A stretch of DNA of 64,000 bases. Origin: Gammaproteobacteria bacterium (GTDB taxonomy: Bacteria; Pseudomonadota; Gammaproteobacteria; Pseudomonadales; Cellvibrionaceae). Numbering within the stretch: position 1 is the stretch's first letter; each line of letters opens with the position of its first letter. The DNA is taken from assembly GCA_004173475.1 (NCBI GenBank), contig SEBU01000002.1:186001-250000 (forward strand). The letters are read 5' to 3'. This document shows, one piece after another, positions 26,593 to 33,784 of this stretch. The position numbers and the translations under genes are program-made. The notes under the pieces are model-generated. The model worked only from the letters and a program-made list of their open reading frames with translations. It had not been told where the DNA came from and did not search any database.

Positions 26593-26619
26593 GACGCGGT
26601 GGTTAATGGTTGCCCCACC
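26593..26619 (-). promoter_or_regulatory. ECF-type promoter P4 (long amidase copy 2)
   Basis: On the minus strand: GGTGGGGC (26612-26619), 15 nt, CGTC (26593-26596), 79 nt before the ATG at 26514. That is the same distance as P3 from its gene. It shares the GGTGGG variant with P3. Confidence 0.6.
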
Positions 26620-26736
26620 TTGTGGCTGGAGGTTCTTTGTGAATGAAAGTTTGTGAATGGAAGATCTTATTGGATGACCACCACCCATTGGATGGAAATC
26701 TCTGCCGGAAAAAAACTAAAAATATTTTTAAAATAA

Positions 26737-26763
26737 GGTAGGGGGATGATTGCAGGTTACGTC
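26737..26763 (+). promoter_or_regulatory. ECF-type promoter P5 (polytopic membrane protein)
   Basis: GGTAGGGG (26737-26744), 15 nt, CGTC (26760-26763), 108 nt before the ATG at 26872. It is a perfect match to the shared motif and ties this otherwise unplaced membrane protein to the amidase regulon. Confidence 0.75.
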
Positions 26764-26871
26764 CTGATAAATATCAAAGACCAAAAACCCACATTTCTCA
26801 GATTTCATTTTTTTTAATTTATGGATTTATTTTTTAAATAGGGGATTTCGTTGTGAATCCGTTTGTAAGTT

Positions 26872-28731
26872 ATGAGCAATGAACACGGCGAACAAGCAGT
26901 AACTTTCGGTGGGATAACTAATCCATCTTTCATTCGTACACTTCCTATTTCAAACTCACGTTCAATTCGCCCCGCGCAAAATTGGGTGCTCGATCCAATC
27001 CAGGATTTTATTTTTATCATCGCAGCGCCGCTAATCTGTTTGGGTTTAGCTGTGTTGGCGATGCAGTATTACGGCGCAGCGCGCGGTGCAACAATGGTTA
27101 TCATGGCGCATGTGGTGCTGACAGTTGCACATCACATGCCGACCTTTATTCGCATCTACGGTGACCTCGATTTGCTGCAGCGTTTCAAATGGAATTTTTT
27201 GTTGGGGCCGGTTGTGCCAGTGTTATTTTCAGCGGGCGTGCTCGGCTACCTTAACTATCACCACTATCCCGTCGAATATTTTCTTTATCTCTATATTTTT
27301 TTAGCGCTCTGGGACCCTTGGCATTTTCTGCGTCAACATTTCGGTTTTATGCGGATTTACGATCGCCATAACAAAGCGCCGATAAAGCTCGCATCAAATA
27401 TGGATTGGGCGATTTGCGGAATTTGGTTTGTGCATATCATGGCGGCGAGTGCCGATTGGATTCCCGGTTTGCTGGAAGATCTTTATCGCAACACTCACAT
27501 TCCATTGCTATTAATTTTGCCGCAAGGTTTTATCGGCGCGCTGAAATCTATAACCTGGTGGTTCGCGATGACGGCGAGCGCAGTTTATGCAGGATATTTA
27601 ATGTGGTGTTTACGGCGCGGTTATTACATCAGCATCGCCAAGCTCGCCTTGCTCATCTGCACATTTGGCGTGATGTATTTTACTTACACACCCAATGATT
27701 GGATTCTGCAACTCGTACCTGCGTGGGGTTTTAAAGTTGGTTTCGCGACGCTCGGCATTGTGCATATGACGCAATACCTGGCGATCGTATGGCGCTACGA
27801 CCAACGCATCGCGCAACAAGGCCGTGCACGTCCAAACTGGTTTCAAAAATTACACGGTCAACGCACTGCAGTTGGCGTTGCTTTAGCGGCAGCGGTTTAT
27901 GTTTTGTTTTGTATCGGCTACGGCAATGTCATTACGACCAGTCACGAAAACCGTTGGTTGATGTCCACTTTATTAGCGGTCGGTTTTACTTCTACTTTAA
28001 TGCATTATTATTTCGACGGTTTTATCTGGCGTGTTCGCCACCAACAAAATCGCGAAGCGCTTAATCTGCAAGAACAGCCTTTTAATTTAAAAAATAAATC
28101 ATCTCTCGATGATCCACTTGATATAGCGCTTGCCACAATGAGCCCAGCTTTTGGTTCGAATAACCCGCAAGAAACAAAAAGTTTTTCCGCACAAGCTTCA
28201 TCGTCGTGGTGGAATAACTCAACACAAATCAGCGCCGGCCGCATGCTGCTAAAACAATTATTGTATTTCGGCGTACCCATGGGAATTCTCACCGCTGGTG
28301 CAGTATCCGTATGGAATGCTGGAAACACAAACTATGTGCAACACATGTACTACGCTCAAACTTTAAGCCAGCAAGGGCAGGCCACTGCAGCGGAAGAAGC
28401 GGCCCGCAAAGCCTACGCAAGCATGCAAGCCGAATTACCTTTCGCAGAAAAAATGGTAGACCTAAAACCCAGCTCATCCAATCAAGCCCAATTAGCATTT
28501 TTAATTTACAACCAATCCCTCTACAAAAACCGCATCATGCCCGCACTGGCCGGCATGAGTCCCACCGCAAGCCAACAGCAAGATCAAACTACACAAACTC
28601 GCAGAGCAGCAGAATTACTCCAAAACGCCGTATTTCGTGGCGAAGCCTTGGGCCACCCAGGACGCGAGCAATTCAAAGCCGAAGAAGCAGAAAGGATTAT
28701 CGCGAGCTGGCGGCGCCAGGCGCAGCTGTAA
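26872..28731 (+). CDS. His-rich polytopic membrane protein of unknown function
   Basis: A 619-residue inner-membrane protein with about nine or ten hydrophobic segments between residues 45 and 390. A last segment lies near 470, followed by a helical, TPR-like soluble C-terminus (about 495-619). Histidines cluster at membrane edges: His80, His87-His88, His151, His156 and His166 (WDPWHFLRQHFGFMRIYDRH), His298 and His378 (MHYYFDGFIWRVRH). The pattern recalls membrane di-metal enzymes such as desaturases, but I cannot place it in a named family. No clear ribosome site precedes the ATG. Promoter P5 suggests co-regulation with the amidases; it may process or transport the imported compound. This is inference. 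Confidence 0.7.
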   Translation: MSNEHGEQAVTFGGITNPSFIRTLPISNSRSIRPAQNWVLDPIQDFIFIIAAPLICLGLAVLAMQYYGAARGATMVIMAHVVLTVAHHMPTFIRIYGDLDLLQRFKWNFLLGPVVPVLFSAGVLGYLNYHHYPVEYFLYLYIFLALWDPWHFLRQHFGFMRIYDRHNKAPIKLASNMDWAICGIWFVHIMAASADWIPGLLEDLYRNTHIPLLLILPQGFIGALKSITWWFAMTASAVYAGYLMWCLRRGYYISIAKLALLICTFGVMYFTYTPNDWILQLVPAWGFKVGFATLGIVHMTQYLAIVWRYDQRIAQQGRARPNWFQKLHGQRTAVGVALAAAVYVLFCIGYGNVITTSHENRWLMSTLLAVGFTSTLMHYYFDGFIWRVRHQQNREALNLQEQPFNLKNKSSLDDPLDIALATMSPAFGSNNPQETKSFSAQASSSWWNNSTQISAGRMLLKQLLYFGVPMGILTAGAVSVWNAGNTNYVQHMYYAQTLSQQGQATAAEEAARKAYASMQAELPFAEKMVDLKPSSSNQAQLAFLIYNQSLYKNRIMPALAGMSPTASQQQDQTTQTRRAAELLQNAVFRGEALGHPGREQFKAEEAERIIASWRRQAQL

Positions 28732-29013
28732 TGTCGTGAAATTGACTTTCCTCCAAATAACAACTTAACTCCATTGTGGGGGTTAAGCGTCTTGCCGATG
28801 TCCTCAAGCACCTAATTTTAAAACAACGATTAAATTATTATTTAATCGGATGCTGCAAATTCTATAACTACGAATTAACTTGATCGTTCGTTTGTTACAT
28901 GATTTGTAAATCATATGGGTAGGTTAAAAAATTAATACCCGAGAGTTATGCAGCGCAGTCGGTGCTGTTTAATAAACTGTTAGAACTATAACCCACGTAA
29001 GGAGAAAAATATC
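28732..29013. other. Non-coding left flank of the cassette array
   Basis: About 280 AT-rich bases without a gene. Near its end, GTTAGAAC at 28979-28986 resembles a worn attC/attI core (GTTRRRY), and could be the left border of the integron-like array. No integrase gene or complete attI could be recognised. Confidence 0.4.
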
Positions 29014-29706
29014 ATGGCAAGATGTACAGCACCGGTTAGAGGACATAGCTCTGCGGATGCAGCAGCGGCCTGCCCAGCATGCCGTTACAAAAGCGGACGC
29101 TACAGCAGTTATAGTTCATCTTATTCATCTGGCAATAGTAGTAGTTACAACAGCTACGGTAGTGGAAGCACTAGATCCAGTGGTAGCTCAAAACCTAAAT
29201 GGTCTAAATCCGGATCAACCGTTTTTTATACCGTAAACCAAATTCAATCACTAACGCCAATTCGTGAAACTGTCGAAACTAAAGCTGAAACTAAACCTGA
29301 TCTTCGAGATGTTTTTTTATGTCACGCATGGGACGATCGAAAAGGCGCAGCAAAAGAGTTGCACGATTTGCTTGAGGCGGAAGGCGTAAAAGTTTGGTTT
29401 AGTGAAAAGGATCTTGGGCTGGGTGTACCAATGATGCGAGCCATTGACAAAGGTCTAGCAAACTCTCGAATCGGACTTGTGCTTGTGACACCAGCAATGA
29501 TTACTGGTCTACCGAAAGAAGGCGTCGCGGATAAAGAGCTTTCTGCGCTGTTAGCAACCAACCAACTCGTACCAATAATTCATAACACCACATACGAAGC
29601 TCTGCGAAATGTCAGTCCATTGCTCGCATCAAGAAGCGGTTTAGACACTTCAGAAGATTCAATGGCTATGGTTGCAAAAAAAATTGCAGAGTTGGTCACC
29701 GTTTAA
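29014..29706 (+). CDS. TIR-domain protein with N-terminal Cys cluster
   Basis: A 230-residue protein. The N-terminus holds a compact Cys/His cluster (Cys4, His11, Cys20, Cys23; MARCTAPVRGH, then ACPAC), likely a small metal-binding module also seen on other bacterial TIR proteins. A Ser/Gly/Tyr-rich linker spans about 27-66. The TIR domain (about 97-230) opens with DVFLCHAWDD and has box 2-like WFSEKDLGLGVPMMRAI. Glu175 (VADKELSALL) aligns with the catalytic glutamate of NAD-cleaving TIR domains. Such domains deplete NAD or make signalling nucleotides in anti-phage immunity. GGAGAAAAAT precedes the ATG. An attC-like site follows, so the gene appears to be a mobile cassette unrelated to amide metabolism. 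Confidence 0.85.
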   Translation: MARCTAPVRGHSSADAAAACPACRYKSGRYSSYSSSYSSGNSSSYNSYGSGSTRSSGSSKPKWSKSGSTVFYTVNQIQSLTPIRETVETKAETKPDLRDVFLCHAWDDRKGAAKELHDLLEAEGVKVWFSEKDLGLGVPMMRAIDKGLANSRIGLVLVTPAMITGLPKEGVADKELSALLATNQLVPIIHNTTYEALRNVSPLLASRSGLDTSEDSMAMVAKKIAELVTV

Positions 29707-29723
29707 ATCAGCAGGGTACGATT

Positions 29724-29853
29724 CTAAAAAGTCGTTGTATCACCAATCGCTAGGCTCCTTGGACTAGTTTTTAGGTAGAATTCCTGTGGTTTTGCTGCGC
29801 AAAAGTATTTTACAACTGCACCTTAAAAACTGCTGCTTGGCTCGGCGTGATGC
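29724..29853 (+). repeat. attC-like recombination site 1
   Basis: A 130-bp site after the TIR gene. The outer inverted arms are GGACTAGTTTTTAGG near the 5' side and CCTTAAAAACTGC near the 3' side, pairing with unpaired extra bases as attC sites do. A shared block, TTTGCTGCGCAAAAGTATTT, lies between them. The 3' core reads GGCGTGATGC instead of GTTRRRY, so this copy may be inactive. Confidence 0.6.
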
Positions 29854-29869
29854 AAATCGGGAGTGCAGA

Positions 29870-30226
29870 ATGAAATTAGTATCAATTATTATATCCTTAA
29901 GTATTATTTTTATAAGTTCGATTGCTTCTGCTAGAGATGCCGCTAGAGACCTTCGTCGCATGGTTGGCTACACAATCATTTCATCGCAAACAGTAGACTC
30001 TATTATAGAAGGAAAATTCGGTGCGAAGCTTTTAAAGCTTTCTGACGGTTCTGTATTTAAAGTTGATCTTTTATTAGATCCTCTCTCATTTACTGACGTT
30101 ATAGTTTTTGCTAAAGCGCCCTCAAAAGAATTAATTGCGCAGTACAAAGGCAAATTACCTGAATATATGATGTACTCTTATAAACTTCTTATTGATAACG
30201 AAATTTATGATGCTAATCCAAATTAG
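29870..30226 (+). CDS. Small exported hypothetical protein (cassette gene)
   Basis: 118 residues from the ATG at 29870, preceded by GGGAG; the frame is open further back, but only through the attC-like site. It has a clear Sec signal peptide (hydrophobic about 3-22, cut near SIASA). The mature part is a small mixed domain with RRMVGYTIISSQTV and LLKLSDGSVFKVDL, and I recognise no family. The base composition is markedly AT-rich compared with the amidase genes, in line with recent transfer. It shares one cassette with the next gene: there is no attC between them and only 9 nt. Confidence 0.6.
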   Translation: MKLVSIIISLSIIFISSIASARDAARDLRRMVGYTIISSQTVDSIIEGKFGAKLLKLSDGSVFKVDLLLDPLSFTDVIVFAKAPSKELIAQYKGKLPEYMMYSYKLLIDNEIYDANPN

Positions 30227-30235
30227 GTAACCTCT

Positions 30236-30553
30236 ATGTACGCATGGGAAAAATTCTACTTGGCAGCTAGAACGCTCAATGAATCTGGCGCTACCCCAAG
30301 AAAGTCGCTTGAAAATGCTTTTGTCCATAACATTCTCGTATTGAATGAAGCGGATATTCCTGACCAGCTTTTACAGCAGTTTAAGGAAATAAACGCTTTG
30401 GTTACTTTACCTGAAGGGGTCCCCCCAATAGCGGGGCATAATGGTTGCTCTTATGCAATTAGTGCTTTGTCTGATGATCAAGTGGCATCCTGCATACAAA
30501 AAATTAAAAACATTTATTTAGAGTTAGAAAAGATTAATAAAGAAAATGCATAA
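30236..30553 (+). CDS. Small hypothetical protein (cassette gene)
   Basis: A 105-residue, mostly helical, acidic cytoplasmic protein starting 9 nt after the exported protein. No motif is recognised. The segment GCSYAISALSDDQVASCIQKI, near the middle, suggests a small helical bundle. Its stop codon TAA forms the first bases of the following attC-like site (TAACAAAAGC), the usual arrangement for integron cassettes. The pair of an exported and a cytosolic small protein could be an immunity or toxin pair, but nothing in the sequence proves it. Confidence 0.6.
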   Translation: MYAWEKFYLAARTLNESGATPRKSLENAFVHNILVLNEADIPDQLLQQFKEINALVTLPEGVPPIAGHNGCSYAISALSDDQVASCIQKIKNIYLELEKINKENA

Positions 30554-30680
30554 CAAAAGCTCAAGCATCGCACACTTCGCTGCACTGGACGGTTTTAAAC
30601 TGCAGCTTAAAGGCTTTGCTGCGCAAAAGTATTTTACGAAACCGTAATTTAAAAACTGCCGCTGAACTCGGCGTTGAAAT
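30551..30680 (+). repeat. attC-like recombination site 2
   Basis: 130 bp, from TAACAAAAGCTCAAGC (R''/L'' side) to CTCGGCGTTGAAAT (L'/R' side, core GTTGAAA at 30673). The arms GGACGGTTTTAAA and TTTAAAAACTGCC pair imperfectly, and the TTTGCTGCGCAAAAGTATTT block is repeated. The predicted exchange point is after G30673. Confidence 0.7.
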
Positions 30681-30691
30681 TGGAGAAAGGA

Positions 30692-31351
30692 ATGAAGAAT
30701 CTAGTTATTGAAGCACAAAAAAAGAGACTAGAATTTTTACGTGCGCTTTATGAGGCCGCTAAAGGTAGTACAAACAAGTACATTGAGTCGCATGGACTTG
30801 GGAGAGATATTGGGATTTTGGATTTAGAGGAAATTTCCAATGTAGTTAGCTACCTATACGATGAGGGCCTTATTGATGGAGATTTCGCAGCTGGGGAAAA
30901 TGCGAATGCATTCGTAAAATTATCTCATTCTGGCTTACAAGAAATTGAAAGTTTTTTTGCGGAGCCTGATGTTCCTACTGAACATTTTCAACCAATGAAT
31001 ATTTTGTATGTAAATCAAATGATTGGTTCATCTATACAACAAGGGACTATGAATAGCACTCAAAACTCTACTATCACATTTGAATTTAAAGAGAAGCTAG
31101 ATAATTTTCTAAATTTGGTTGATTCGAAAATTGAAGAGATTGAGGCTGCTGATGAATTGAAATCTGACATATTGTCAGAATTAGAAACCATAAGAGCACA
31201 AAATAAATCATCTAAACCAAAGCAATCTATTATTTATTCGTGTTTAGAAAGTTTAAAAAACATATTTGAAGGCTCTATCGGTGGTGCCATTGGGACGCAA
31301 TTAGCTAATTATATTCCACCATTATTAGCAATCCTTGCTTCATCGTTTTAA
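30692..31351 (+). CDS. Winged-helix-like protein with IQQGT motif and hydrophobic C-terminus
   Basis: 219 residues from the ATG at 30692 (GGAGAAAGG before it); a TTG at 30674 lies inside the attC core and is rejected. The N-terminal part (about 1-90) looks like a winged-helix fold (LDLEEISNVVSYLYDEGLI then KLSHSGLQEIESFF). A central GSSIQQGTMNSTQNSTITF motif (about 113-131) is followed by a predicted coiled coil (about 133-175) and a hydrophobic C-terminal helix (about 200-219). I have seen similar IQQG-NS-Q segments in proteins linked to abortive infection, with the hydrophobic tail as a possible membrane effector. That link is from memory and unproven. Confidence 0.65.
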   Translation: MKNLVIEAQKKRLEFLRALYEAAKGSTNKYIESHGLGRDIGILDLEEISNVVSYLYDEGLIDGDFAAGENANAFVKLSHSGLQEIESFFAEPDVPTEHFQPMNILYVNQMIGSSIQQGTMNSTQNSTITFEFKEKLDNFLNLVDSKIEEIEAADELKSDILSELETIRAQNKSSKPKQSIIYSCLESLKNIFEGSIGGAIGTQLANYIPPLLAILASSF

Positions 31352-31489
31352 TAAGTCACTCAAGCATCGCCACTCTCTGGCTGGACATTTTTAAGTCGAA
31401 GCTTTAGCTGGACGATCCCATAGGTTTGCTGCGCAAAAGTATCCCACAAAACCACAACCTAAAAACTGCCGCTTAGTGCGGCGTTGGAT
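31350..31489 (+). repeat. attC-like recombination site 3
   Basis: About 140 bp, from AATAAGTCACTCAAGC to GTGCGGCGTTGGAT. The 3' core GTTGGAT (31483-31489) matches GTTRRRY exactly. The arms GGACATTTTTAAG and CCTAAAAACTGCC pair with extrahelical bases, and the internal TTTGCTGCGCAAAAGTAT block is conserved. This is the best of the four sites. Confidence 0.75.
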
Positions 31490-31502
31490 TAAATCACAAG
31501 AA

Positions 31503-32831
31503 ATGGAAACTAATATGGCAAATGATTTGGTTGTAAAAGATGTATCTTCATTGGAGTTGTTGACTAAAGATGAAGCAAAATTAGTTGCCAAGGAAATTAT
31601 AAATGTTAGAGAGGAAGTGCAAGATTGCCCTTATTTAGCTGAAGCGCTAAAAGTTTTACCAGTGAAAGGTTATAGAAGCGCTATTGGTTCTTATTGGAAT
31701 GCCGTTATTGACGATATAAGGCAAAAAATCATACACCGCAGCCTTGATTTATTTAATAAGGAAGTAAATCCAAAAAAGGAAATAAAGCAATATGAAGATT
31801 TCCAAGACTACATTACCGATAATGATTTAATTGATGGGGCCTATAAAATTGGCGTATTGAGTTGGGAAGGCCGTAAACTGATGCATCAATGCCGCGAAAC
31901 CAGAAATATGTTTCATGGCCACCCAAAGAGTTCTGATCCAGGCTTGTTAAAAGTTCTAAATTTAATTTCAGATTGTAACAAATATGTCCTTTCACAAGAT
32001 TTTCCTCCATCAATAATTGATATATCTACGTATCTGACTCAAATGGATTCAGCGGACTATTCCAGAAATAAAATAGCAGTTGATCAAGCATTTACTGATT
32101 TACCTTCAGTATATAAAACAGAACTCTCCAATAGATTTTTTACGTCATATGTAGGAGAGACAATTTCTACAGTTTTACGTGGAAATATCGAATTCTGCAC
32201 TCCAATTTTATGGTCTTCGCTTGTAAAAGAAGATAAAAAGCAGATTGGAAAAAGATTTGATAAAATAATTGTAGAAGGGGATCAGGCAAAAATCACAAAA
32301 GGACTTGATTATATAACTCTAGTTGGCGGAATGATGTACGTTAATGCTGCATCAAGAAAAATATTAACTGCACCATTAGTTACGGCACTTAATGAATCAT
32401 TAGATGATTGGGATGAAGAGGCAAAAATATGCAAGGAGTTGCTGCCACTTTCTCGGTTTATTTCTGAGGATCTATTAACTGACTATGTATCCGCAATTTC
32501 TAGAACTTTCGTTGGCTATCAAGGTTCTAGTTACAGATATTCGAGAAGTGATTTTTATTCTAATGCGGCTGCACCATTTATTAAGGAAATGTTTCATTCT
32601 TTTGATCAGTCAAGCACGGACATATTTATTGAAGTAGTCAAATCGGATGCAATCTTGAGGAGACGTATTGCTAAGCCGGGTCAGCTTGATCGCTTAAGAG
32701 TTCTCGGTAATATCCTTCTAGAAAACGAAATTGCTTCTGAAAATGCTGAAATCTTTTTAGATGCACTATGTGATGAAGACAATACTGAATCATTCATGAC
32801 AAAAACTTTACCAAAGCTTAAAAAAATATAA
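31503..32831 (+). CDS. Hypothetical protein with HEPN-like RNxxxH motif (cassette gene)
   Basis: 442 residues from the ATG at 31503. Upstream GTG at 31476 lies in the attC, and ATG at 31515 is an alternative; no strong ribosome site is visible. It is an all-helical, AT-rich gene product. Residues 131-140 read RETRNMFHGH, fitting the R-x4-6-H signature of HEPN ribonucleases, within a helix that starts near GRKLMHQC. The C-terminal 200 residues are helical repeats of unknown family. If it is a HEPN nuclease, it would be a likely defence effector like its TIR neighbour. The stop TAA forms the start of a truncated attC. Confidence 0.6.
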   Translation: METNMANDLVVKDVSSLELLTKDEAKLVAKEIINVREEVQDCPYLAEALKVLPVKGYRSAIGSYWNAVIDDIRQKIIHRSLDLFNKEVNPKKEIKQYEDFQDYITDNDLIDGAYKIGVLSWEGRKLMHQCRETRNMFHGHPKSSDPGLLKVLNLISDCNKYVLSQDFPPSIIDISTYLTQMDSADYSRNKIAVDQAFTDLPSVYKTELSNRFFTSYVGETISTVLRGNIEFCTPILWSSLVKEDKKQIGKRFDKIIVEGDQAKITKGLDYITLVGGMMYVNAASRKILTAPLVTALNESLDDWDEEAKICKELLPLSRFISEDLLTDYVSAISRTFVGYQGSSYRYSRSDFYSNAAAPFIKEMFHSFDQSSTDIFIEVVKSDAILRRRIAKPGQLDRLRVLGNILLENEIASENAEIFLDALCDEDNTESFMTKTLPKLKKI

Positions 32832-32895
32832 CTAGTCGTTCCAGCATCACACCGAATTTCGTCACCGGACAGTTTTTAAGTCGCGATTTTATGGT
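32829..32895 (+). repeat. Truncated attC-like site 4 (5' half only)
   Basis: TAACTAGTCGTTCCAGCATC and GGACAGTTTTTAAGTCGCG match the 5' halves of the other sites. The central block and the 3' half with its GTTRRRY core are missing. It marks the right, non-recombinogenic end of the cassette array. Confidence 0.6.
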
Positions 32896-32940
32896 ACGGT
32901 TCAATTTCAGCATATCTAAAGTCAAATTTGGTAGGGTAAT

Positions 32941-33201
32941 ATGGTTATCTTAATTGCAACACGGAAAGGCTATGAAGAAATGAAGCCTGTTATTTATTCC
33001 GGTCTGTATCCTGTCTGGCTTGGGGCAGAAATACTTAGTCAGGAAGAAAAAGACGCCGTAAGAGCCTTAGGTATTAATCTTACTGACTTCAATTACTCTA
33101 TCAACATACAGGACTTCAGTGAAATTGAATGCGCAGTAGAAACTATTCGCGAACATCATCCTAATCATAAAATTTGGGTTGAGTGGGAACCAAAAATTTA
33201 A
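32941..33201 (+). CDS. Small hypothetical protein
   Basis: An 86-residue protein with GGTAGGGTAAT before the ATG, which gives an acceptable ribosome site. It has a mixed alpha/beta pattern with no signal peptide and no recognised motif; it ends in a Trp-rich KIWVEWEPKI. It follows the truncated attC-like site, so it may be the remains of a further cassette or native flanking DNA. The following gene begins 18 nt later. Confidence 0.5.
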   Translation: MVILIATRKGYEEMKPVIYSGLYPVWLGAEILSQEEKDAVRALGINLTDFNYSINIQDFSEIECAVETIREHHPNHKIWVEWEPKI

Positions 33202-33219
33202 CAACGCTGGAGTGAGAAA

Positions 33220-33645
33220 ATGAAAAAATTAGCGGAAAAATCTCTATCCTTAAAATCCAAGATCGTATCTAAATTGTTTTTTGCTATTTTATTAGTCTTT
33301 TCCCATAGCGGGGTTCTCATGGCGGAAAATTACGAGCAACAAATTGTAAGGCTTTCCAAGTTAGAAATTGTTCCTGAAAAGCTGGAGCTATATAAAGCTG
33401 CCCTTAAAGAAGAAATTGAAGAATCAATTCGCATAGAGCCTGGGGTTCTTACGCTTTACGCTGTTTTTGAAAAACGTACACCTAATAAGTTAACCATATT
33501 GGAGATATACCAAAATCGTAAAGCTTATGAATCGCACATAAAGACCCCTCATTTTCTTAAGTACAAATCACAAACCCTTGAAATGGTTAAGAGCCTTGAA
33601 TTAATTGATACCGATCCATTAATTCCTAATCTTAAAATCAAATAA
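33220..33645 (+). CDS. Exported antibiotic-biosynthesis-monooxygenase (ABM) domain protein
   Basis: A 141-residue protein with a signal peptide or anchor (hydrophobic about 18-35) and one dimeric alpha/beta-barrel ABM domain (about 40-125). Recognisable elements are KLEIVPEKLELYKAAL, EPGVLTLYAVFEK, and EIYQNRKAYESHIKTPHFLKY. The AYESHIKTPHF segment is the usual ABM signature. These domains serve as cofactor-free oxygenases or small-molecule binders. GGAG precedes the ATG. An exported version is less common than a cytosolic one. Confidence 0.75.
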   Translation: MKKLAEKSLSLKSKIVSKLFFAILLVFSHSGVLMAENYEQQIVRLSKLEIVPEKLELYKAALKEEIEESIRIEPGVLTLYAVFEKRTPNKLTILEIYQNRKAYESHIKTPHFLKYKSQTLEMVKSLELIDTDPLIPNLKIK

Positions 33646-33784
33646 AATTTTGAATCTAGGTTAGAGAAAAATTTAAATATTGGTTAAAGCAAAATTAAAA
33701 GTTTTTACTGAACCGCGTCACCCAGGTCGAGAAATTATTATTAGCTGCTCGACTTTTTTATTTAACCGCTACCAAGTAGAACAA

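Larger units (their letters stand above)
26515..26871. other. Divergent intergenic region with two ECF-type promoters
   Basis: 357 bases without a gene between a minus-strand amidase and the plus-strand membrane protein. It holds P4 (minus) and P5 (plus), 118 bp apart and pointing away from each other, plus an AT-rich stretch after 26770. I see no other feature in it. Confidence 0.6.

Noticed and set aside
28732-32940. Search for an integron integrase or complete attI beside the cassettes
   Set aside because: No tyrosine-recombinase reading frame was found; GTTAGAAC at 28979 alone is too weak to call an attI.
32930-32956. GGTAGGGT before the small gene at 32941
   Set aside because: No CGTY at the required spacing; the sequence is better explained as that gene's ribosome site.
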